DNA of 64,000 nt from contig NW_017802791.1 in NCBI RefSeq assembly GCF_001625305.1, positions 5,516-69,515 of the forward strand, given 5' to 3'. This document shows, piece by piece, positions 24,501 through 36,500 of the stretch. Under the pieces are notes generated by a model. It searched no databases, had not been told where the DNA came from, and was given only the letters and a program-made list of their open reading frames with translations. The position numbers were made by a program, and so were the translations under genes. Within the stretch, counting starts at the first letter, position 1; each line of letters starts with the position of its first letter. This stretch comes from Branchiostoma belcheri (taxonomy: Eukaryota > Chordata > Leptocardii > Amphioxiformes > Branchiostomatidae).

Positions 24501-27500
24501 ACTATACAAGAAACGTCCGGAAATAAATCCGTTAACTGATCCAGTAGTAGAGTTTGAATTTTCTTACGAGTATCGTTTACCTGGATGTCTAACCTTCATC
24601 AACGTACATAAAATAGTAGTACAATTTTGTCATATAAAACAGTAAACGATTATACTAAACAAGTTCCTTAATTCTTTCTACAAAAAAACACACAATTTTA
24701 CAATCTTATTCTTATACTTTGTAAAAAAAAACTGTTAATACAATAATTGTACATGTACCATTATTTACTGGACTGCTGTGGTTCATTAATTAAAATCTGT
24801 CCAGAATTTCAAATGTTGTACAGTTATGCATGTGTGCACAAGTTGACACTGTAGCCATGAGCTGGTATAGAATCAGTGCGCACAATAAAGTCACTGTATA
24901 AAATGTACGAAAGTACTGATTACAGAAGGAGGCTATAATGCCACATCATACACAAATGCAATTTTATACTTACCAGTATTGTAAATTTTAAGCCCACATT
25001 TAGTTATTTTGCTCAAGACATGTCAAATAAAGACAGATAACAAAGTGGATTTTTCTTTGTAACAGTAACTGTTGTTCTTCATATAAGGGGGCAATGTTAT
25101 ACAACAACATTACAAAATTAGAACTGTTTACAGTAATTGAGCCTTTAATAATCATTCAGCAAATATCTTTTTTTTTATTTCAACATTTTAAAGAAAACAA
25201 TACATATATGGTGATGCTTTTAAGCAAAAGAAACATTGTACATAATGTGCATGTAGCTTATATTAACAATCACCACTAGACATAAACACAAGACGTGAAT
25301 CTCCAGTTATAACAGTCAAACTTGCCCAAGTTGCATTATTACCCAGGATTTTTCTCTGTCCCAATTTTTTTCCCTTAGGCCACACCAATTTATTTTGTTG
25401 GTTCTCGGATTTTTTCAGAAAAAATATGAAGCGACAGGGCGAAAAAAAATAAAAATAGGTCTAGGCATACCATTATAGGCTTAATGCTACGTAATGAGCC
25501 ATGAAGTCAACACAAAAGGCTTGGTTAAAATTTAAACATTGAATTTTGAACTTTTAATCAAACCACTGCAATGATAGATGGGAAAACTGTAACAACTAGG
25601 AAGAAAAGGACTTTCCTCAACTGTATTGGGCAAAATATGAGCATTTTTCAGTTGATTCAGGACCAGAATCAAATTTTTTTTTTTTGCAAATCAGAAAAAA
25701 ACGAAGAGGCGAATCCGAGAACCAACAAATTAAATTGGTGCGGCCTTAGACTTAAACAGTAAGGGACTTGCCTAAGCCGACCACTTACCCATTGCAACCA
25801 CTCATGGCCCAATCTCTTCCTATGATAACCACCATATTTTCAAGCCTGTGTTGTAAAATGGTTTTTGATGATATATATTTAGTTGTGATAGAAAATTTTT
25901 ATATTTATTATTTTGCTATTAATTTTGACAGCATATAGGAGCCTGAAGTAAAATTGGACTGGTTGGGCCAATGGGGCTATTGTAAATTTTGCTACAGGTT
26001 TCTTGTTCTTTGTCTTGTTGCCAAGCTTTTTGTATTGTGAAGAATACTCCTTTTTTCAGCATAGCTCTTCTCCTTTATAATATTATAAAGTTAATAACCG
26101 CCCAGCCAATACAGCACAGGGGCACATGCATATCTACATGTACATGTACAATACCTGCATGTCTACATGTTGCAAACCTGAATATGCTTAGCGTTAATTG
26201 TTACAATTTCTAGATATTAGGCAGTCACTTCACCCCAAAGCAGTTTAACTCTTGTTTAAGTCTTCTGCTTGCAGTTTCTGTACATGTACATGTATGTTCT
26301 ACAAGAGGGCACACTGCAGTTTGTGTGTATTCTGGCAGAGGGTGCTTACCATCTGACTGATTGAAGTATTTGATCTCTGATTGTCTCTTTTTGTTGAAAA
26401 TTAATGTATTTTTTGGTTATGACCTGGTTGAATTGTTTAGAACTGAAAGAGGAGAGCCCCTCGACCAAGGAGTCGCCGCAAGATCGTCGAAAGAAGGTCA
26501 TGGAGCAGCGCAAACAGAGTCTTAAGGAGGCCAAGAAGGAACAGAAGGTTCTTGAGAAGAAGCGAGCCTTGCGCAGAAGGTTGACGGTCAACCCCAAGTA
26601 CATGTCGGAAGACTTCGCCTCGCTGGACTTCCACATTGCAGGAGAGCGGGAAAGCATTGTTGCAGTGGAAGGACAAGAACCAGTTGTTGTAAGAATGATT
26701 TCATTCCTGTTTAAAGACAAATCAAACTCTACTTAGTCTACTGGATAAATTTCTTCCAGGCGTTTGGAGTGACATCTGTCATTCTTCTTCAGTGTCAAGA
26801 AGCTTAAGTGAACTGAGCAATCTCTCACTCACTCACTCACTCACTCACTCACTCACTCACTCACTCACTCACTCACTCATCACTCACTCACTCACTCACT
26901 CACTCACTCATCACTCATCACTCACTCACTCACTCACTCACTCACTCACTCACTCACTCACTCACTCAATTACTCACTCACCCAATCACTCACTCACTCT
27001 CTCACTCACTCACTCACTTAATCAATCAAGCAATCAATCAATTAATCATCCAGGGTGAGCAAACAAACCAAGCAAACAAGTCCACACTAATCACATTTTT
27101 GTGAAAGAAGTAATCTCCATAATTGACATGTATCCAGTACAGTAGTACTAGTGTAGTAGGATTTGATTTGTCTTTGAAAATTGTTTTACCTGGATATCTG
27201 ACCTTCATCAACGAATAGTTGAAGAGTTCAAACTTGTTCCAACACAAAGGAGAAACTCACCATAAATTTTCAGCTGATCAGTGACCAGCGATTGCATCAC
27301 ACATCTGATGAAGGTTGACGGAATCAGCCGAAAATTTATGGTGACTTTATTTCCTTGTGTGGGAACAAGCTTAAACTCTTCAACTATGGATTCTACCAAG
27401 TTGAACGCAGATGAGCTTTCATTCATCAACAAATGTTACTTTGTACAGACATGTATAAAGGAAGGTGTTATTTTCTATGGATAATAACCTTTGCCAAGAA

Positions 27501-30500
27501 GGTTATATTTATGGGTTCACCACACCACGAAGTGGTGGTGAACCCATATTGCTTTTTCTGATGTTTCTTCTTCTTCTCCTCCTTCTCCTGCCATTTTTTA
27601 AATGGATTCAGCTTCTTCATTTTAGGGCCTAAGGTCCTGAAATTTGGTATGGAGGTACAGTGGGCAAATACCCCTAGGCGTTTTTTAAATTTTTGTGATA
27701 CAGGCTTTTAGAATGGTTTTATTTGAGTTTTTTGGCTGTGTTATAGCAAATGTATTACTGTGTTAGTGTGCCGTGTTTACCACGTCTGGGCATGAGTCAT
27801 CACAATGGAATGCAGGGCATCAACCAATAGGCATGCAGTTTTCCTCTATACTTCTTGCTGATTGGCTGTTGGGATTTAACTTGATTAACACCTGCACAGA
27901 GCATTTCCATACTGACAGTATGTCTTTATTCAAGTGTTTTGGTAGGTATTTCAAGCTTTTCTGCTCCAGCATTGGAATGCGGGGCATGAACGTTTTTTTA
28001 TTTATTTTGAAAATCAACAGTTTGCATTATGCAATTAAATATCCTAACCAATAAAGTAGGGAATAGCTATCCAACTGTTGTTTTAGTTGTATGTTACTTC
28101 ATATTATAGTTATATCAATGTAAATCATTGTTTTCCCTTGTGTTTCTCATTCTTTCCCTGCCATGTCGTAAAATGTGGTGAACCCATTGCTGTATTTGCT
28201 CCAAAGCAAATATTGGCCTTTCTAGTTTTGGCAGCATTTACAAATGTATGTGTGTGCTCAGGGTTGCAGAGCATTATCATTGAAATAGGGTAAACTATGC
28301 TATCTCTGCCAAAAAGAAGTTACTCATGCAACTGGATATGATTTTGAAAATGGTCAAGTTTCTTGAGTAACTGCTTTTGGCGTATCTTATTACCTGGATG
28401 TCTTACCTTCACTGACGTATGCTATCTCTGGCTACTTTGTTGCATACATGTACGTGTACAATGTACATGTAGGTCTCATGCCTCATCTAGATGTTTTATA
28501 ATGCTATGAAGATGCATGGAAACACGTCATATTGTAACATACACTGCATGTAAGTCTTACTACAATAGCTTAAATTATCACTTTCTTCCAGGTTGAGGCA
28601 GAAAATGCACCGATGAAGACAGAAGACATAGCCCCAGGACCTGTAGCCCCTCCTGCCGTTCAAGAAAAGGTGGAAGAAGCAACTAGTAAAACAGTGAGTC
28701 AGGTCAGCATACTAGTACATCATGTACTTTATCATGTTGTTTTCTGGGGGTTTGAAATCCCAGATTCCATTTTAGAAGTGCATTTAAAGGAATTGTACAG
28801 GATAGTGAGAAGCAGAAGCAGCACAAATAATTAAGCAAACACACCTGTCCTTGGTGCTGAACACCATCCACACACAGGCAAACTCACCTGTTCTTGGTGC
28901 TGAACACAATCCACACACAGGCAAACACACCTGTCCTTGGTGCTGAACACCATCCACACAAAGACAAACACACCTGTACTTGGTGCTGAACACCATCCAC
29001 ACAGAGGCAAACATACCTGTCCTTGGTGCTGAACACCATCCACACACAGGCAAACACACCTGTACTTGGTGCTGAATGCCATCCACACACAGGCAAACAC
29101 ACCTGTCCTTGGTGCTGAACACCATCCACACACAGGCAAACACACCTGTCCTTGGTACTGAACACTATCCACACACAGGCAAACACACCTGTCCTTGGTA
29201 CTGAACACCATCCACACACAGGCAAACACACCTGTACTTGGCGCTGAATGCCATGCGTACAAAGACAACATATCTGTCCTGGTACTGAACGTTATCCACA
29301 CACAGGCAAACACACCTGTCCTTGGTACTGAACACCATCCACACACAGGCAAACACACCTGTCCTTGGTACTGAACACTATCCACACACAGGCAAACACA
29401 CCTGTCCTTGTTACTGAACACCCTGTGCATGGAGCACATCAGCATAGGTTTACCACAGAATATTGAACATGGCAGTGAATGTACTCATTTTATCTAACAG
29501 GTACAAGCATGCTGTGTATTTTTTAACAAACCTTATTATCATTCACAGTACAACAATGATGCATAAGAAACAAAATTGGTCTAACATGACAGGAGTTATC
29601 TAGATGGTGATCATTTAAAAATGCCATTGCTGTCCTCTATTTCTATAGTTTGGCTGTGTATGATATTTTTTTGTGTAAGCTAATGAAATAAGCTATTTTG
29701 AGAGTACATGTATCACTACAAAAATGTGTTTATCAAAAAAACTTAATCGTTGAGTTTCTGCATCAAAAGTTTATTCCTGTGATTGTTCTAATAGGCCCAT
29801 GTAAAAAGAGTGCCAACACCGACTAATGTCCCAGCCAAGCCACGTCCTCGGAGAAGAGGCTCCACAAAGATACAGGTAGAGCTGGAGAAGAGACAGGTGC
29901 AACTGGGCTGTTACACATATTCCTTCAGTAAGTAATGATATCATGATCATGTTTTATTTCTTATTGTATTTGCCACAAGGTTATGTCATTGATAGTGTTT
30001 GTGTGTGAAACTTTGCACATATACTCTAGGTAGGTGTTGATGGTTTATTACCTTGGGCAATAAATGGCCAATATGTTTTTGGTAGCATTTGAATTTAGTC
30101 ATGTACATGACATATTGTATGTTTGTGGTTTAGCATCATGATAAAACACTGGTCGCATCAATTTTGGAAAGTCACAAGGCATTTGGAAACTCAAGTAAAA
30201 ATTGATTTTCAACATTCAAGTTTCACATTCAGTGTGTAGCTCTTGGTGTAATGAGCACAGTGATATGAAAATTATTGTTCTGCAGTGTCATAACTTAAGA
30301 TATCATTAATAATAAATACAAGCAGACCGGTGGTCTTTCCTAACAGCCCGTATGGCCTAACAACTAGCCGGCAAGTTTTAATTACAGGACCTTCGGTCTA
30401 AAGGCACTAGACTACAGGTGTAGAATCCCAGCCCGCGGGCTGATTTACTCAAAAACCATTCAGACCGTCAGCCTAACTTCAGCCCGCGGTCTGGAATTTC

Positions 30501-33500
30501 TGGTCAAAGAGGTGCAAAAAGCCCAAAACAATGGCATGGAAGGCGTGAATTGATTGATGTTTGCAGACTGTCTGTGCCAATTTCAGCCTGGTGGGGTAAG
30601 GATTCAGACCTCACGGACTACATTTCAGACCGCGGTCTGATCCAAGTGATGTGTAAAACTTCATTCTCAGAGCAGAAAATAAGGAAGGAGAGCATAATCC
30701 ACACCCATCTGTTAACAGTGTTGTACATTTTTGCCGCTTTCAACCTCATTCACTCACTCAATCACTCAGCTTCGCATGCTCTTTCAACTACATGTAGACC
30801 ACAAAAAAGAAAGAAGAGCTTACAAACACGTTCTGTACCAGCTAGGGGTAGAAAATGAAACAATTTTTTCTCATGAGCATCCTGAATGTCATTGAAGTTC
30901 AGTTCAGTTCAGTTGAAACATTGGGAAAATTATGTTACAGACAGTTTTGCCAGACAAAATTCTAGTACTATATAATATGAGCAAGAAGCCTAATACATGC
31001 ATTGCAACTTAAACCTGCTTTCAAGCAATGGAGTTATAAAATCCTCAGTCCATTTCTGTTCAACCATGGTTCAACAGTTCTCAGGTAATTATTCTGATCA
31101 AGGAACAATTGTTATGCGGGATGAAACTAAGTTTAGCTATTGTTCTTGACATGCAAATGCCACTGTCCAATTATCAAGTTGGACTATTGTTGAGTTACAC
31201 GTCGAATTACAGTACCCCTATCTGGGCAGCTTGACTACTGGGTCACCCAGTAGGAGCCTGAAAAGATGACCGACTATCTTAAAAAATAAAACTAGGATTC
31301 TCATCATTAATTTCTTGTTCATAATCTAAATCTAATCTAATCATAATACTACAAACTAGTTGAGGGATAGAAAGATTTGGCCAAGACATGGTTCTCAACG
31401 TGTGAACCCAGGCCATCTGACACTGTCATTATATACAATGTCATAAGGTTTTCTGATTGGATATTTTTTCGGGCTATTGAGCTACCCAGTGCAAGCTGCA
31501 AAGACCATGTCACCCATGTCTGGGTACTAGTAGCCCGACCAGACTCTCTAATTTGATAATTGGACAGGTATGAATGATAACATGCATGGAAATTAATTTT
31601 GAAAATTTTCTTCCTGCAGGAAATTTCTGCAGGAAAAACCTACTAAGACATTGTAGATTCCTGCAGATAGAATCCTTCCTAGAAATTTCGGCAGGAATGA
31701 CTGTATAATAAATATATACAACTGTTAGGCCACACCAATATACATGTAATGTAGTCTCCACCAGACTCCTTTGCAGGCTAAATAAATAGTAGCAATCGGC
31801 TAAGGCATGGAGGTAGCTCCATGGCTAAGGGGAACATCATTGGCCAGAGGAGTTGGCCGGCCATAGAGACTAAATATAATGTCATTACTTGTTTCTCAGA
31901 CTCATTCACTTGAAGAAGAATCCTGTTCTATAAAATTACAACATTACATCAATATTCTCTCAAGGTCACCTTAGTAATTGATCAATGATCATCTGATTTT
32001 TTGTATGTCATGACAATTCATGCAGTCTGATAACTCAATGAATGCTTTTGCTTCGGAAGCAAAAGCATCCCCTTTCTTCAGTTGTAAACACGTCTAACAT
32101 TGATCAGATTCTGACTGGAGACTAACTTCAAGTTGTTGCTTGGAAGTTAGAACTTGTTAATTTTATCATAATCACCTCCCCTCCCCTTTTGTCACCCATT
32201 TTTAAAGAAACTGTGTTCTTTGTGTCTAGGGGATAACAAGCCTTTACAATGTAATTCATAGGCTTATTGAGGGATGTCTATTATCACTCTATGGTGACAT
32301 TTCCTTGGGCAAATGTTGGCCCTCCAGGAGCCAAGGAGCTAGCCTGGCAGCAGTCTGGTACCCATGTAACAGTGGGGGGGTTATAGGCGCTACAGCTCGC
32401 CCCTGTTTCTTACACCCAGGCTACCTGGTCTGCTATCATACATGTACATCCTGCGCTGTACAAGCATTTTACGTTCTGTTCCTAAATTTTTGGGAAATAT
32501 CCAAACTGAATGAACAGCTCTTTTCATTATATATATAACCTATTTGAGATGTTTCACAAATATTGTAACAATTAGAAAATTTTCTACTTTTTTTAAATCA
32601 TACTTTGAAATTATCTAGAAACATTGTGTTTTTTTTCGAAATGGTTACAATTTGTAATGTGGAATATAGCAATATAGAATTGACTCTAGGCCTTGGGCAA
32701 GCACTTCCAATTAAATTGTAATTTAGACTTATTACAAATCCTGTAAAGATTCTCATCATTAATTTTTTGTTCATAATCTAAATCTAATCTAATCATGACA
32801 CTACAAACTAGTTGTGGGATAGAAAGATTTGGCCAAGACATGGTTCTCAGCGTGTGAACCCAGGCCATCTGACACTGTCATTACAATGTCATGAGATTTT
32901 CTGATAGGATATTTTTTCGGGCTATTGAGCCAGTGCCAGTGCACCCATGTCAGGGTAGCCCGACCAGACTCTCTAATTTGATAATTGGACAGTGGTCATT
33001 TGCATGCCTGGAACAATAGGTGACCTGAGGTATGACCCGCATGACAAAGGTGCAGGAACAGAATAATTACAAAAGAAAATGTAACATGAATTTCCTAAAG
33101 CATTGTACAACTCCTTGCACTGAAAGCAAGTTCATGTTGCAAATTGAGGATCGATTCCTTGCTTTTTATGTTTTCAGTGTACATCGGCTGAGGCTTATAC
33201 ATGGCAGGATTATGGCACTAAAACTCCAAATGTTTTCCTTTTGATTTAAATGTTTCCATGGAGTTATTGTTTATCTGTTAACCATGTCCATTCATCTTGT
33301 TTTGTTGTGACCTGTACTTAGCCAAGTCTTCATTCTTTAAAAAAAAAGATAAATTTCTACCCCCATGATGTTTCAAAGGGATTTGGCCAGGGGAGTTGCC
33401 CATCCATAGTAGGACAGATTGGACTATACCTGCCAAACAGAAACTGTAAGTGACCATGAAGTGTCCTCAAAAGTTGGCTTCCAACACCACAACCAATCAG

Positions 33501-36500
33501 GTCTAATATGAAGTGTTCTTGCTGAGACAAGGGTCTTTTATGATGCTATCTGATCTTTTTTAGTCATAACCGTTACACAAATGTTACACCCCGCCCAGGT
33601 ATCAGCCCAGGTAGCACAGCAGGAGCAAAATCCACCTCCTCAAACATGTTCGAAAAGCTTTCTACTAGAAAGAGACTTTTTGCAGTCTTAATAGCAGAAC
33701 AATTCTTCCCATGTACAGGAAAAATTCTTCCAGTAGAAATTTCTGAAGCTTTTGCAGAAAATGTTCAAAATGAATATTCATGAAAGTTATCATCATTCAT
33801 ACCTGTACATCATACTTGTCAATAATATGTAATCACTTATTGAAAATATTAGCTGAAAATGTGAAGGGTGTTTATTAATATGAAGTGATATGAAGTGAAG
33901 TGTAAACCATCATCAATCTGGAAGCATCAATTTGGAAGCATATTTTTGTTTCCCACTTTCTGTTTGGTGTTTAAAGTCTGAAGGTTCTCTATCATATTAA
34001 AGGCCTAATCATCAGCCCAGCCTGTCCACAGACCGACAGGCCTGTTCAGGCCCGCGGGCTAACCATTGAGCCCAGACCTCTCATGAATTTATCACAAACT
34101 TGTTAATTACACAGGTGTGAAAATGTGAATTCTCATTAATTCAGTGGTTTTCATGGGGTGTTCATGAGGCTAATTGGATGCGGTCTGGATGCGGGCTGGC
34201 TAACTCAGGCCGCGGGCTAAAGTTTAGGACTGCCAGGCTAAGCTGCTGGGCATGACGGTGTGTGTTCTAGACCGCCAGGCTTGCAATTTTTTAAAGTCAA
34301 ATATCTTGATAAATTTGTACATTCTGACCATAAAAAAAGCAACCTGGTACTGAAGATAGCATGATCTTTCCAATGGCATGCAAAAGTTCACTGTACATCC
34401 AGGAATAACAAAGTTGAAAATCAGGGGTTTCAACATAGGTGTCTCAAAATTCGGAAAGTGACATTCCAAAATTGAGGTGACCAGTGTTATAACTTATTAA
34501 GAAGGTACTTTTAGATTCTTATGAAATTTGGTAGGTATGTTGGTTGTGATTAGGCCTCAAGTACACTTAGCCTAGTACTTGCTTACTGCCTAGTTCCCAT
34601 CCTAAACTCTTGAAAAAAAAACTTTAACCTCCATGTAATGTAATGTCCAAAACTATAGTTGTGAACATTATTAATATGTATTATATCCTTTCTCGGGAGG
34701 TGTGGAAACTCAGATTTTGTGTTTTTAAACAAAAAAGATCTCTTTTGGTTTCAATTTCTGCTTAATCTGGTCCTATAAAAGCTACATCATGTAGTCAGTA
34801 TGGGATCCATATACAAAGAAAGACAAACTAAGATTAACTGGAAAGGGCACAGAACCAAGCTGCAAGATTCTGCAAGAACAACTGTCAACGGGGTGCTAGT
34901 GTAACGAAAAGGAACCTACAGTGGGGTTCGCTGGAAGACAAAGAATGTCCAGACTGTGCATCATGACATTGTACAAAATGACTAATAAACTGGTGGACAT
35001 AACTGGTGGTTATACCGGCTATACTGATACAAATACAGAATGATACAGAACTAACATTTCTCCCCTCTCCAGGTTTACCTAAGCCAGGCAGTGCTAACTA
35101 CCTGCTGTGTACGACTGCCTCCATCCCTGAAGTGTTACAGAACTCACAGCCCAACAAGCCCAAGAAGAGAAGAGCCTCCAACGTAGGGGCTGTTTCAGCC
35201 GCAGCCAGACCTGGGTCTGCACAGGGGCGGGGGAGGAGGAGGTCTGGAACAATTCACCAATTTCACACTTCCCATAATGCCTAGTAAAAGTCACGGATAT
35301 GACGTAAGACCACCCCCTCCCCCTTCTATGATGTACCTTCTATCGTTCTTACTAATATACGTAATGTGACCGTGCGAGTAGGAGAGTCTTCGGTAGAAGG
35401 TGGAATGATAGAAGGTACATGTACATCATTTTCTCTAATTCCAACAAAAATGCAATAATTATTATGGTATGCGCTTTATTATTTATACTTGAGAAATAAT
35501 TCAAAACAATATTTGACCAGTTTGTCGATAGAACTTCTTGGAAATATTACATCGAGGAAGGGGGGGGGGTCTTACGTCATATCCGTGACTTTTACTAGGC
35601 ACTTTGGGAAGTGGTGAATTCTTCTTTTAGAATAACAGCAATGGCAGAGTGCTCAGCTCAGAACCAAGAGGTCCCGGGTTCGAGTCCTCACATGCCACCG
35701 ATCGTGTGCCCTTGGGAAATACACTACACACTTTACACCTCTATCTGAAGTGAAAATGAGTATTGTCTTGTCCTGTATTTGTTTCTATTGTGTGAAACAA
35801 AACCCAAGCAGAAGCTGCCTGTGTCCCACGTGTATTGTACTGTTGCAATTCCAGACTTCCAATTTAATTCTGGACAAATCCCATATCTCAGCAACCTTAC
35901 ATCTAGATGGGCTTATTTCGCAAACTGGACATGTAGGTAAAAATGATGTAAGAAATATGTGGCAGCCATCCACGACCCCTTGGAAATTAACCCAATTCTG
36001 CAGAAGTCTAGAACTGGAGCCAGAATTCTGGGAAGAATTCTGCAGAATTGGTTTAATCCACAAGGGGTTCTCGATGGCCACTACATACTTATTTCTTCAT
36101 TTTTACCTTTCATTATAATTGTTTACGATATTAGCCCCTCTAGATGAAATTATGTAAGGTTGATCAGTCACGTCTGTAAGGCCAAGGAAAAAATGTTGTG
36201 TTTCCTGTTTCCTGACCGACCCTAGAAAAATCTGCCAACCCTAGACTTTTTTGGGTTGGCCCCCTGCATGGGACATACAACTCCATGATCTAAATTAAAG
36301 GAAAAAAAAACCCTACCTACATTTGTGCCAACCCTAATTTTTTCAGGACTGAAACAGGAAACACAACATTTTTTTCTAGGTCTAAGGGGGTCTGTATGAT
36401 AAGGGTGTAATTATACCTGCACATCAGCAGAATGTACATTTTGTACTACACCTGCGCGAAACCCAGATTTTTCTTGCATTACATGTGTACATTGGATGTT

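Noticed and set aside
26792..27058. Frame encoding a His-Ser-Leu-Thr run
   Set aside because: Translation of the CTCA microsatellite.
28784..29445. Long minus-strand frames over the 43-bp array, up to 204 residues, Cys-rich
   Set aside because: The peptide repeat is just the 43-bp DNA unit read in rotating frames; no start context, splice site or family match.
32041..32075. Perfect hairpin TGCTTTTGCTTCGGAAGC-type as a further Helentron end
   Set aside because: No CTAG end and no ATIR-like sequence near it; similarity is limited to the hairpin.
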